DNA of 64,000 nt from Acanthosoma haemorrhoidale (lineage: Eukaryota > Arthropoda > Insecta > Hemiptera > Acanthosomatidae). Positions 22,262 through 33,800 of this stretch are shown one piece after another. The notes beneath the pieces are model-generated. The model was given only the letters and a program-made list of their open reading frames with translations, ran no database searches and was not told the DNA's origin. The stretch's first letter is position 1. The number at the start of each line of letters is the position of its first letter. The position numbers were made by a program, and so were the translations under genes. The DNA lies in assembly GCA_930367205.1 (NCBI GenBank), contig OV884009.1:34791841-34855840 (forward strand). The letters run 5' to 3'.

Positions 22262-23510
22262 GTGCAACAGACGCATCTACCACAGGCAAAGGGGCGCGGT
22301 GGTCTTCCTCAATTCGGTCAGCTAAATTCATTCACCAATACGGATGGTATAGTCCGGGCTGGTGGTTGGGTGAGTAACGCCGCTCTCAAGTATTCGGGAA
22401 AGTGCCCAATATCTTGCTATGTGATAACTGTAAAAAAACACGCAAAAAATAAATGTTCATACTGGTGCTATCTTCACGCTCACCCTCATGAGGAATGATG
22501 CGTAGATTGATGATATTTACACGTGGACATACGTATAATTCCAGCACTGCGTTAAATGGCGCATGCAATGACCCGCGCCTTCGCATCCATTCATGACTCC
22601 CTTACCGAAGGAGAGAAGCGATTACTTAGGTCCCTTTTCTATCGAAAGGGTAGTGATGTCAAAAAGGCTTGTCTCTGTATCTTCGTATTTACTAGACAGG
22701 CAGTAAAGCTACTCATCTAGAAGCAGTGTCCTCACTCACCACCATTTCTGTTTTGGCTGCATTGGAGAGGTTCATGATGCGGTGAGGAGAATTAGTGGTC
22801 TGACAACGGGACCAACTTTTTAGGAGCATCCCGTTTCATAAATCATGTGCTCAAAATTTTGGCTCAGAATGAAGCTAAAATTTTGAATGATTCAAGCCCT
22901 AAAGTGATCGAATAGAGATTCATCCCCTCTCGTCTTCCTCATTTTGGGAAAATTTGGAAAGATGCGGCCATTTCAGCAAAGACACTTCGGTCAGCTCCTT
23001 AGGGATGCAGCCTACCACCTTGAAGCACCTCTCGACGGCCTTTGCTAAAGTAGAGGGGCTTTTGAATTCCAGACCTCTGTGTGCCCTCAATAAAAACATC
23101 CAGAACTGTGTCTTTCTGACTGGGCTACATTCTAATAGGAGCTTGTGTCTTTACCGAACTAGCCGGAAGCTGTAACTTATTGGTCTTAGGAGGATAGGTG
23201 GCAAGGACTCCAGACCCGTGTATGCAATATATGAGGAAGATGGCATAGAGAATACTTACACCAACTTCAACAGAGAACCACGAGGTACCAACGTACTGTA
23301 GGGTCTGCCCTACCGCCTAGGGTAGGGGACCTGGCTATCCTCGTCGAGAGGCACGCACTCTGCGGAAAGTGTCCAGTGGTAACTGAAACCCATCCAGGCA
23401 GGGATGGAGACGTGAGGGTTGTGTCCGGTCGGAAGCCCTCAGGAAGCTTTCTAACCAGATCAGTGAGCTCTTTGTTCCTCCTCCCAACAGAGAACAGCGA
23501 AGGGTCTTAG
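22262..23510 (+). pseudogene. BEL/Pao retrotransposon integrase region (broken pol)
   Basis: Successive plus-strand frames spell the integrase half of a BEL/Pao pol. LPQFGQLNSFTNTDGIVRAG with NAALKYS (22303-22400) matches the LNPF-D-DGI-RVGGR N-terminal integrase segment. KACLCIFVFTRQAVKLLI (about 22660-22715) matches the catalytic-core strand. SDNGTNFLGA (22799-22828) is the core DNGTNF motif. FIPSRLPHFGKIWKDA matches the PP-PHFGG-WE-A box, and EGLLNSRPLCAL (about 23050-23085) is the NSRPL box. GDLAILVE...HPGRDGDVRVVSGRK (about 23327-23430) matches the BEL C-terminal GD-V-HPG-DG-VR-V block. At least three stops and several frameshifts break it. Upstream gag, protease and reverse transcriptase are not seen, and no LTR follows. 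Confidence 0.85.
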
Positions 23511-23985
23511 ATAGATTTGATTTATTTTATGTTATTTCTTTTACTTTTAATTTTTATTTCATATTTTCAATGTTCAGGATGCCTTTTTGTAACAGCTTCT
23601 GACTTTCTTTCGTTGTTTTTGATCTTCTTTTTTTACTAATCCATTCTTCCTAAATATGCTCCTATCCTCTAACCTGAATTTCTAAGCCGTTAATAAGTTA
23701 TTCCATAATGCAGTACATCTTTATTTTCTACTTTTTTTAATATATGTATAGAAGAAAAATTATGTTCATAAATGCTGTTGAGCCCAACAGGCAGGGGGTG
23801 TTGTTCGATGTCAAGCAGCACGTCAGGTTGAAGTGGGCCAACGCGTGAAAAGATCTCGATGCTTCCTTGATAAGGAGGACTTGATCAGCACTTGAATTCG
23901 CCAATGGCAAGACGCAGACATTTCCAATAATAACGTGGTCGACCACGATATTTGTTGTATCTCTCTCCATTAATCAATAGTCAAG
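23511..23985. other. Unassigned DNA after the BEL/Pao fragment
   Basis: AT-rich to about 23750, then a GC-balanced block at 23770-23970 with a 77-codon minus-strand frame and no recognisable domain. It could be further BEL/Pao 3' sequence or another repeat. Confidence 0.3.
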
Positions 23986-23986
23986 A

Positions 23987-24392
23987 GATCATACAGCTAT
24001 GGAGTAGAGGATGAATGTAGCCGAGGGCAGGGCCCCAGTAGAACACGGAAGGCAGACCAGATGAAGGTACGAGTGCTATTAATAGAACCCTCTACACATG
24101 GGAAGCAAAAGAATCATTAATGCTTTTTTTGTTTTGTTTTTTGGCTTAGGTCAGGAGAAACAAAATTTGAATACTAACACAATAAAATAAATTATAATTT
24201 CTTTCGGTCATGGTACCCAAACATATTTTCAGTTTTACTTCTTTTATTTTCAGTAGGCATGCTTCAATCATTACATTATATTTTCATGTTCCTAATACAG
24301 ATACCTCTTACTACCCTCATCTTATTTTTTTTAAACAGTCCATTTCACCAATTTCATACCAGCTTCCTCGGAAGGCATTACAAAAACAGTTC
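23987..24392 (+). repeat. Two-copy repeat, copy 2 (empty-site paralogue)
   Basis: Matches 20040-20335 joined directly to 21158-21300 without the 812-bp LTR. The join falls at CATTATATTTTCATGTTCC. This copy therefore shows what the target looked like before the solo LTR's parent element inserted. Confidence 0.8.
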
Positions 24393-24697
24393 CAACAAAA
24401 ATAGATATGCTAGCTGATTCATGCGTTAACAGTCTACCGACCGCATTTCTTTCTTTCTGTATTTTTCTTAGTAAGTCAAATTTCTTCAAGTTAGCAACTT
24501 GAAATTTCATAAGTAGTTCTCATTTGTGTTCAAGCTAGAGATATAAAACTTCATATACATATCCCATTTGACAGTGAGGAGATTATTATTAGAAATATAC
24601 GTTCATATAGCCATGCATCTAGAGGGGCCATTTTTCGGCCTTCCAAAGCAGATATACCTACAAATATTCAACTCATGGCTACCAATATATTATATTC

Positions 24698-24870
24698 CTT
24701 TATTGTGCTATAATTACAACCTGCCTTTTATAAGGCCATAAGTAATTAAGATAAATGCTCTCATTCATACCATATTTACAGTTCATCATTCACTCGCTCA
24801 TTCATACAATATTTACAGACAGCCCAGAGACCTCCCAAACCCACATGCGAAGAGAAAGCGGAGTCATGGC
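24698..24870 (-). mobile_element. LINE-A 3'-terminal fragment, reverse
   Basis: The plus strand begins CTTTATTGTGCTATAATTAC and continues with the stem-loop (minus strand AATTAC-TTATGGCC-loop-GGCAGG-TTGTAATT), TCATTCATACCATATTTACA and CAGCCCAGAGACCTCCC. It ends near GCGAAGAGAAAGCGGAGTC. It contains only the distal part of the 3' UTR. Confidence 0.75.
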
Positions 24871-26590
24871 TACCAGAAATTTTAGTGTTTTTTTTTTTTT
24901 AATTTGATTGCATTACCGTCTGTAATGTATTATTTATTGCGTGGAAACAATCAGCAAATTAATTCTAACTGCTTATCTTTCATATTCTCCCCCCGATTTC
25001 TATTATTTGATTTGGATCAAATGATCAAAAACTCAGCCTATTTAGAAATGTTGTGGGAAATAGTTTAATTTTTTTAGATGGATGGTATCGTTTTTCTGTC
25101 GCTATTGGACTGACATGTGAAAGCTCTAGTACCTGTTAGAATTTAGAGCTTCTGCCTTCGAGTTATTAAAATTATTTTATTTTATTGAATTAAAATAAAA
25201 AAACTCACAAAAGTGTTAAATGAACATGAAATGTATACGTTACCGCTTAATTATTCCATTGGGCCAGGCCTTCTTGTTTGGAATTTCATCTTTAGAGTTT
25301 TCATAGAGAAATTTTATAGTATTTATATTCAAATATTGTGGAGGAATTAAAATGCTGTTACCACTACATCAGAATCCGAAATTGTTGGTGTTTAATTATT
25401 CTTTTTCTGATGTTCTATCACATGGTAATATTTTCAATAAAAAAAAAAAATGATATCTATATATCTTTACTTGTAGTGCCTATAACTAGTCGATGGAAAA
25501 AAAAATCCTTTATCCTTTCCTATATGGTTTTCTAATATTTTCTTACCATAAATATTTATTTTTGTTTATTATTCAAACTTTGATTTTAGACATTGGACAC
25601 TGTTGCACTATTTCTAGTTTATTATTCTAAAAAAACAATTCAATATAATGGTCTTCACATTCTTAAACGATTTTTTCTGTGCGTCCTCTTAAAAATTACA
25701 TTTGGCAGTAAAGAATACAAAATGGTTTTTACTATGTTATATTTCAGAGACTATCTCTGCATTTTTTCTCAAAGGTTGAATGTGCTTTTACAGCATGAAT
25801 GAACTATTGCTTGGGGAGATTGTTGCTATTTTTCTGAAATGAAGAATTGTTATCCAATACTGTTTATATAAAGAAAGAATACTTAACAAGTAGATGGTAG
25901 TGGCGTATGCAACGTTAATTATTAATTGATATTATTTAACTGAAAGGAAACTTGCAATGCTCATGAGGAAATGAGTGGGTTGCAAAGCTGAATCCCTTAT
26001 CGGCAGCCACAATCGCTCTCTTCAAAGGAAGTTAAACAACCATTCTGTAATTTTATTAATCATTGCATTGTAGCCCTTTTCATTTTACCGACAGTTATTA
26101 AAATAATGACCAGTAATGACCTGCCCCAATTCCCAGTTTGTAATTACAGCAGGGGCTGTTCGAACCGTAATCTAGAATTAAATGTATCGTAAAAAAAAGA
26201 ACAACAACAATATTTCGAAAGAAACTCTCTCACGATATGGTATGATTGCAAAGGAGGTGAGAAGGTTTTAGCCAGCTAATATTATAGACCAGTGGGTAGC
26301 ATATTCGCAGTTTTTAATTATCCGCAGAAGCACAATTGTTTCCATTGATACAGTGTTACAAGTGAAAAATCATTCACTAATGATTCGCTAAATCGTAATG
26401 TGAAATCTATATGTTCCCGGTGTTATCTGTGAAAATAATTTAATTATCCTAAATCGTATCGTAGGTAGTTTTAAATACCTTTAACTGAACACATCCTATA
26501 ACTGATATTAGTATTTTCTTACTAGAGCACATACTTTTCCTAAAATATGAATTTTTTTGTTCGAAATACGCATTCCTCGTAATGAAGATA
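24871..26590. other. Unassigned AT-rich DNA
   Basis: A 65-codon frame (25338-25535) and a 69-codon frame (25593-25802) have no recognisable domain. 26000-26350 is more complex (CAGCAGGGGCTGTTCGAACC) and unrepeated. It is a weak candidate for conserved non-coding DNA. Confidence 0.35.
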
Positions 26591-26594
26591 AGTT

Positions 26595-26731
26595 ATTTAA
26601 AATTGATAATGTATATAGGTATGAATGGACTGTATATAGGTATGAATGGAATTGTATATAAGGTATGAATGATCTCTCAGCACAATTATTAATGCTGGAA
26701 AAGGCAAATTGTAATTTTTTTCAATAAAGAA
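26595..26731 (+). mobile_element. LINE-A 3'-terminal fragment with duplicated TATGAATG motif
   Basis: AGGTATGAATGGA/T appears three times (near 26618, 26638 and 26662), followed by CAGCACAATTATTAATGC, a short loop, GGCAAATTGTAATTT and AATAAAGAA. The last part is the LINE-A stem-loop and end. The TATGAATG triplication is a local tandem expansion. Confidence 0.6.
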
Positions 26732-27290
26732 TTTCCCAAAAAATTGATAATAGTGTTGGTTTACATATTAGCCCAAGTATTATTAGGGAAGGAGGAGAAT
26801 TGGTTTTAGAAAAAAAGACAACAGGGTTTGACAATCATCCTTAATCACAAAACCAACCATAGTTTCATGAAAACAATACTCTTGTCAAACATTAAGTTTA
26901 CCATAAAATTCACAAATCGACACATCCCTAAACGTTGAGAAGGGTTGGAGGGCTGATGAAGGAAATATGCCACGTTTCCTTTCTTGTGGTGAATCACATG
27001 GAATTGTGGCTGCGGTAGATTCCCCGACTTAGTGGCATTTAAGAACTTAGAAAACGAGGGCCCAAATCATTGAGAGTACCATTCGAGACCATGAGGCCAT
27101 GCCTGACTCTGAATCAATTCCTCTGCCTTACAAAATTGCAAAAACATTTTAGCTACACATTAAAATTATTTCTAAACTAAAGTGGTTTTCTGTATCTATT
27201 TCGAGTTCAATTACACTTGTCTTATTTATTTATTTTATTTACTCCCGAACAAGACTAACGAGAGTTCTTGACCACTATACTGAAAGACTA
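26732..27290. other. Unassigned DNA
   Basis: No gene or repeat that I can assign. Confidence 0.45.
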
Positions 27291-27299
27291 CTAAATAGA

Positions 27300-28095
27300 A
27301 ACCCTCAAGCTTGAAAACAGTCCATAAACAAATATCTAACGAAACGGATTCGTACATACAGAATAGATGTGTTGGGTACAGTCAAACGTTCGAACATGAA
27401 ACGAATCCAAACAATCTGAAGTGCTCAGAACCTCTTGTGAACGCCTCTCTCTACATCACAAAGCTACCCAGTCACAATGATCTTCATGTACACATACAGT
27501 CTTCGATCTTATAACCTGTTTGGTGAATATTAACGCCAAATTCCATAAAAACTTATCAAATCCGATATTCAACTCCTCCAATGTTACCCCATAAATATTC
27601 TTCCACGCAATTCTCCTAAAGCGGCAATGGCCTCACGATTATCATCGTGTAAGTATCCAACCTCACAAAGTTGCTTCTTTTGACCGTTTCTTTTCTTATC
27701 CGTGCCACAAATATTTAGAACTCTATTCCCATCAATATATGCCCCTCTCCCAGTATTTAAATCTGGACTTTACCAGTTCCTCTTTTCTCTCCAGTCTAAA
27801 TTCATTCATTGTATCTATTTTATAATTAGTTTTATTCGTTTATATTCACGTTCTTTTCGTCCTTGTAATAATTTCCTTAGCTACAATCTCTACAAATGTC
27901 ATTCATCTCTACTCATTTATGTTTTTGTTGTTGCTCCATTCTAGTCATCACATATGGACATCGGCCCATTATTATTTATAAGCTTATCCCATCAGTATAA
28001 TGTATATTTTTTTAACAGCTAGACATAATTATTTGTTCCTTTTTTGTTATTCTTTGGAGAAAATGTCTCAGAATAAAGTATTTTCTAATTTCGTG
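27300..28095 (+). pseudogene. Jockey-type LINE, subfamily B: decayed RT end plus 3' UTR
   Basis: One frame near 27340-27415 reads KRIRTYRIDVLG-V-RSNMKRIQ, a degraded form of KPIWTYGIELWG-A-SNIKRIQ. KRQWPHDY near 27630 corresponds to the LKRQWPRDL end box. Frames shift several times and stops are frequent. The following 3' UTR (27660-28095) is unrelated to that of LINE-A but colinear with 1-440, ending TCAGAATAAAGTATTTTC. It is an old 5'-truncated copy of a second Jockey subfamily. Confidence 0.65.
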
Positions 28096-28989
28096 AGGTC
28101 TTAACACTGGTTACCATTCCCACTCGGGTCGTGAGAGTACAGACTCTCTTTTTCTTTTTATGATCACAGCCAAATCGCGAAACATGGGTACTCGAAGGCA
28201 TGGGCGCTGGGCAGATTTCGTATGCACATATTTGATGAATGTATAAGTGTGAATTGTAGATTGAGTGGAATTGTTTATCAGGTACGAATGAGCTCTAGAA
28301 TCGCAACTGTCAATGCTTGATTGCATAGTGCAAACAAGGACTTAGTAGTAGGAAAAGTAAGCTTCGAATCGATTTTTCAAGAAGGGAGAAGGCTGGTGGA
28401 CCAATGTGGAGCAACTGGGAGCGTTAGGGCCTATCGCTGATGATGGCAGAGCCGGTTGATATTCAGGCTTCATGTAGTAAATTACATCTTATTATCGCGT
28501 CGTGCTGAGCCAGCTGGATGCAGATTTATTGGCCCTCCGAAGCCGGCCGCTCTCTCGAATCAATATCTCTGCTTGCACTGATCGATTCTGGATTCCGTTT
28601 ACGTCTGTATCATCGCCGTTGTGTAACCTCATTCTGATATAAACTCGAGTCCCGATCGTGCCCACCTCATAACGTTCGTGATTGAGGTTCACTCGGCGGC
28701 GAGGCGCAGTTCTGAAGAAAATGTAGTATTTGCTAACGTCCTGTTAACTCGTAACTCTCAACGGCGTAATACTCACATTGTTTCATACCAGAAGCCGCAA
28801 CTCTGCCAAAGGAGAGTACGAATTTTCTGTGAAGCATTCATCATTCGGTACATTTTTGGTAATTGTGCTCGGTCTATAATGATTTAAATTTTTAAAAATA
28901 TTTAAATTAAAAAGCTGCCATTTTAAAGCGGTAGATCCAAGTAATCATACAGCTTGAGCGACATTAAATTGGACCTTTGCGCATCAAAC
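28096..28989. other. GC-balanced unassigned DNA
   Basis: 28430-28860 is complex and unrepeated (AAGCCGGCCGCTCTCTCGAA). Two oppositely oriented 66-69 codon frames overlap there without recognisable domains. It may be conserved non-coding DNA or an unrecognised exon. No splice-site pair supports a gene. Confidence 0.35.
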
Positions 28990-29376
28990 CTCAATGGACT
29001 TAAAAGTTTAATAACTGAATATTTATGTTATTTATGACATTTATCATAAACCATGTAAGTAAACAGTAAAATACCTGGGCCACTTGATGTAACCATAGAA
29101 GGCAATGCCGACCCGAGCATTTTGTCAGGTATCCTACCTAAGACCTATTGAGTTTTAGTTTGTATGTTTTTCTCATTTTTGTAAACCGAAGGTGAGCCCC
29201 ATCACCTAGTCCAGTCTATTTGATTATTGAAATTTTCACTGTAAAAAGATAATTGTAATTGTAGTTCAACCCTCCTTCAAATGCATCATAGTACGCAGCA
29301 AGACGAGTAATTATCCTGTAAATTTTGTTCAATGGTATTGTTCATTTGCTTGTAAAAATGTTAATATAAAGGGGAC
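28990..29376 (+). repeat. Family P repeat, left half of the copy hosting the gypsy element
   Basis: GACCCGAGCATTTTGTCAGG, TATCCTACCTAAGACCTATT and the end GTTAATATAAAGGGGACTGCC resemble GGCCCGAGCGTTTGCTTAGG and TATCTTCCTAAGACCTACTG at 53338-53377, and the reverse complement of the 6340-6350 region. The copy resumes after the retrotransposon at 34752. Confidence 0.5.
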
Positions 29377-29380
29377 TGCC
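29377..29380 (+). repeat. Target site duplication TGCC, left
   Basis: TGCC directly precedes the 5' LTR and is repeated at 34752-34755 directly after the 3' LTR. A 4-bp duplication is the rule in the gypsy group. Confidence 0.85.
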
Positions 29381-29564
29381 AGTTAAGGTTCGGACGTCGT
29401 AGGCAGCCAGCCTAATCCTTAAGTCATCGGGATGTAAACATCCCGAATGTATTTAGAGAGGCTTTAAAAGCTCAAATAAAAACAGTCTTGTGACAACTCT
29501 CGTTCAGTAACTACATTCAACCTCTTTCCTTTTTCTTCTCGTTTTTCGTTGACGATCGTTAACT
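29381..29564 (+). repeat. 5' LTR, 184 bp
   Basis: Identical to 34568-34751. It starts AGTTAAGG and ends CGTTAACT, with AGTTAA/TTAACT as terminal inverted repeats instead of the common TG...CA. A TTTAAAAG TATA-like box lies at 29463-29470 and AATAAA at 29475-29480. A perfect 9-bp inverted repeat, TCGGGATGT/ACATCCCGA, lies at 29427-29446 with only AA between the arms. The LTR is short for the group. Confidence 0.95.
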
Positions 29565-29581
29565 GGTGCCGAAACCCGGGA
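29564..29581 (+). other. Primer-binding site
   Basis: TGGTGCCGAAACCCGGGA begins at the last base of the 5' LTR. It has the TGG start complementary to a tRNA 3' CCA end. I do not assign the tRNA species; matching it to the host tRNA set would settle this. Confidence 0.8.
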
Positions 29582-29674
29582 GCGGAGTGGGTTCGAGTCA
29601 TTAACGTGCGAGTTGGTTTTTGTTTTGTTTTTTTCCTTCTTATTCACTTTCGTGTGATTTAATTAAAGTAGGTA

Positions 29675-30846
29675 ATGGTGGAATTGCGGCCGGCAGCGTT
29701 TGAAGTTCCACAGTTACCTAAAGAAACCATGGCTGAAGCCCATGCGAACACACTGGCGTGGATGAAGGTGCGGGCAGTGACGTTACAGGACATGAGGAAA
29801 ATGATCTCAGACCTCGAAAAATTTTCTGGGGAAATAGGTGAGTTAAATCATTTTCTCAAAGGTGGAGATAGGATTATGGAGAGGATACAAGCCAAGATGG
29901 ACGAAGGGTTACTCGACCCAGGTGACGCTAAGTCAATAAAGGCAGACCTGGTGTGCAGGGTGAAAAGGAAGGTGCTGAACCTGATACAGGTGGACGAGGA
30001 AACCCCGTGGGAGATAGTAAAGACGAGACTGAAAAAATCATATGGGGGGGGGGACGATGGACCCCAGAGGAGGATATATTCCAAATGTTTCGAGAAATGA
30101 AATCTCCGAGACAGAATAGTGGACAGTATGCTGCAGTCCTGGTTGTCCGCTACAATAAAATAAATGAGAAAATGAGGGAGACAACTAGCGCCGATGAAGT
30201 GGAGGGCAGGATGGGATTCCTGTCAACAATCTTAAAGGTACAATTAGCGAAGGAGACGGGAAGGAAGGAAGGGTTCCCTAATGAGCGATCGTTCCTCGAA
30301 TGCGCCCAGGCGATGATAGATGCTAGCGCAAGGGAAGAAGAAGTAAAAATGAACGAAGATGACAACGATTGGAGCCAGATCCCATATAGGAGAAACAGGA
30401 CCCCAAAAGCAGTGTGGAGGAGACAGGAAACGCCGTTTGCCGGTAGAGACAGGGGAGCGACAAGAGAGAGAAGATTGGGAGTGACGAGGCCTAGGTACGC
30501 ACCTCGGAAAGAAGAAAGGAAATGTCATGGTTGTGGAAAGACGGGCCATCTGGTAGCTCAGTGCCCTCGCACTAAGTGCTTTGAGTGTGGGGAAGAAGGA
30601 CACATAGCAAGACAATGTCCATACTTGTTTCGTAGAAGGGAATTTCACAAAGCAGAACCAATGGAGGTGAACAACCAGGAAATCCGGGAGAGGCGGAGCG
30701 CGACACCAAGAGAAATTGGATCATCGGGCGACGAGTCATCAGGGACGTCGGAGACAGACGGAGAGGAGTCGAAGCGCAGCGGGAGCAGACGACGAGAGTG
30801 GCAGAAGAATCCCTCGCGCAGATGGGAGCGGCGTAAGGAGGCCTGA
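29675..30846 (+). pseudogene. gag: gag of the gypsy element (one frameshift)
   Basis: Gag opens at ATG 29675 (MVELRPAAFEVPQLPKE) and reads to a G10 run at 30044-30053 within the codons for SYGGG. Beyond it the meaningful frame is -1 (about RWTPEEDIFQMFREMKS), continuing to TGA at 30844-30846. The total is about 390 codons, normal for gypsy-group Gag. Two CCHC zinc knuckles sit near the end, CHGCGKTGHLVAQC (30523-30564) and CFECGEEGHIARQC (30577-30618), followed by a Ser/Glu/Arg-rich tail. Gag coats the RNA and forms the particle. The shift lies exactly in a homopolymer, so it may be a 1-nt loss, an assembly error, or programmed -1 slippage. The first two are more likely because it falls inside Gag and not at the gag-pol border. 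Confidence 0.9.
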
Positions 30847-33800
30847 GGAGAGTGGCAGCAGAGAGGCGACCGCATCCTAAGGTGCAATACAGTGCGGGAA
30901 AGGATGTGTGGTTTGCCAATTATCGAGTTCGGGAAGGGGGAGAGGTGCCTCATTGATACTGGCAGCACAATACAATAATATCTCGTGGTGCGTTAGAGAG
31001 GTTGCGTAGAGGAGAGAGGGCACACCAGATCAAGGTATGTAAGTGTAAATTACTTACTCTTGGGCGACCCTGCGAAGTAATGGGAGAAGCGGTCGTGGGG
31101 CTGGAAGAATGGGCGAAAGTAATGGGTGACATAAAAGTACACGTCGTGGAAGACATGCCACGGGAATACCAGATAATAGTGGGGTGTGATTTACTGGGAA
31201 AAGTAGGCGCGCGCATCGAAAACGAGGGGGAGAACTGGAGGATCAAAATAGGGAAGCGAACCTATCGAAGCCGGGGGGGCGTAAGGGGCGAAACGGAGCA
31301 AATAGGAGCGGTTAAGAGAGTGGAGGATTGGAGGGAGAGTCTGAGGAGCGAGTTTAGGGATATTTTTTTCGCTGAAGGGGACAAGCTAGGAGCAACGGGG
31401 AAAACGCTACATGAGATCCCGTTAAAAGTAGAGCGGGTGACTTATGTGAAGGAGAGGCGGTATCCGCAAGCGCTCAGACAACACATTAGAAAGGAGATCG
31501 AGGATCTCAAGCACCAAGGTATTATCAGAGATAGCACGTCTCCGTATAATAGCCCTTTGTGGGCAGTGAAAAAGAAAAGTCGACCGGGAGAATGTGAGGA
31601 AAAATACCGAGTCGTGGTGGATTTTCGGAAACTTAACGATAATACCCTGGACGAAAAATATCCGATCCCGCGGTTCGAAGACATCCTAGACAGACTAAAC
31701 GGTGCAAAAATTTTTAGCACATTGGACCTAAAAGTAGGGTACCATCAGATCAAACTAGCTGCGCATGACCAACATAAAACGGCGTTTTCGTTTGAAAGAG
31801 GGCATTTTGAGTTCACGAGAATGCCGTTCGGTCTCAAAAATGCTCCAATAACCTTTCAGCGTCTCATGGACGAACTTCTGAGAGGAATGGACGAAAATAT
31901 GTGCCAAATTTACATGGATGACCTGCTGATCTTCAGCCGAACGGAATCGGAACATATTCAACACCTCCGGAACGTATTTGAGAGATTAAGGGATTTCGGG
32001 TTGAAACTGTCAATAGACAAATCGTCACTGGGGCAGGAGCAGATTAGTTTTTTAGGGCACACAATCTCATAGGAAGGGGTTCAACCAGACTCGACGAAAG
32101 TAGAAGCGATCCAGAGAATGGAGGTGCCAAAAGATGTAAAAGGGATTCGGAGATTACTGGGCACGCTCAATTACTACCGCCGTTTCGTGCCGGACATGGC
32201 AGAATATATGGTACCCATTAACAATTTACTACGGAAAGGAGCACGGATAATGATCACGCCGCTGATAGAGCAGAATATCCGCAAATGATTGGCACGTTTG
32301 CAGGAGGCGCCGATTTTGGCTTTCCCTAACTTTGAGAAGGATTTCACGATCACCACCGACGCAAGCGACTATGCCTTGGGGGCAGTATTGTCACAGGAAG
32401 GCGAAGACGGGGAAAGACTGGTGGCTTACGCGAGCAGACGCCTGACGGACACGGAGGCGCGGTACAGCGCTCTGGAACGAGAACTCCTCGGGATAGTGTG
32501 GGCCATTGGGCACTTCCGCCCGTATGTATTTGGCAGGAGGTTTCGAATACATACGGATCACCGACCTCTTCAATGGGTCGGAAAACTCAAAGAATCCTCC
32601 TCAAGGGTAACAAGGTGGAAGGAATTCTTAGCCCAATACAATCTGGATATTGTATATAAGCCAGGCAAAGACAACGTCGTGGCAGATTGGCTGTCGCGCG
32701 CTATTATGGTGAACGCCATAGAAGAAGGGGAAACATCGAGCGGTATGAGGCAGTTCATTGAGGAATGGACGCCTGGAGAAGCGGGCAGGAGCAGCACGCG
32801 GAAAGATAGTGACAGGAGTGCGGACACACCATCAGACGAGTCTATAGGAGAGAGACCGCGTGATATGGAGACGACGGACGAAATTATCAATGATAAGCGG
32901 AGGCAGATCATTTGGAAAACTCAAACATCGGGTGCTCTGAAAATACTCCATAGTACGTACGGTAGGAGTCAGATCGCGACGATTTGGTCACCACCGGGAG
33001 TTCGAGGAGATCAAATTTGTCAGGCTCTCAAGGACGTGTCCAAACACGGCAAAACACACCATTTATTCGTGGGCAATGAGACTGTGTGGGACAAAATTAA
33101 AAAGCTGTGGCAGAAAGAGCTGTTGGGGGTGGATCGCTCGTTCATTCGGCGTCTTTCCGTGGTCCAAACCCTGCGGGACGAGGAGCAGCAACGCGAGGTA
33201 ACACTGGCGTATCACCAAGGAAAAACCAACCACCGCGGTGGGCAGGAGACGGCACAAGCACTACGAAGGCGCTATTTTTGGTGGGGGATGCAGCGGACTA
33301 TTCAGGAGGTAATCGGAGCATGCGAAGTTTGTCAGAAGACGAAATATGATAGACATCCCCCGCAGGGACTCCAGGAGGAATCACCCACGGCAGAAGCACC
33401 ACTGACGGAGATTCAAGTGGACACCTGCACGTGGCGGGGTTTTAAGTGGGTCACTATCATCGACCCATTTAGCAAAGTGGCTATGGCCTACGCGGTGGGA
33501 GACAAGTCATCAGATTCCATATTACAAGCCCTCAACACATGGTTTCAGTTCTACGGCATACCAGAGAGGATCTCGTCGGACGGGGGACGGGAGTTTGACA
33601 ATGCAACCGTGAGAGCCGAAATGCAAAAACGGGATGTGGTATGGCATTTTAATACCCCCGGGCATCCCAAGAGCAGGGGAACCATCGAAAGGTTACACAG
33701 CACCCTCAGCGACCACTTACGCGTGTACCAGGTGGATAAAGGCCTGTCGGCGAACGTAGCGATGCCAATGGCGGTGGCGGCATACAACCACTCGATACAT

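Noticed and set aside
23737..23970. 77-codon minus-strand frame as a gene
   Set aside because: No recognisable motif; lies between transposon fragments and may be BEL/Pao-related non-coding DNA.
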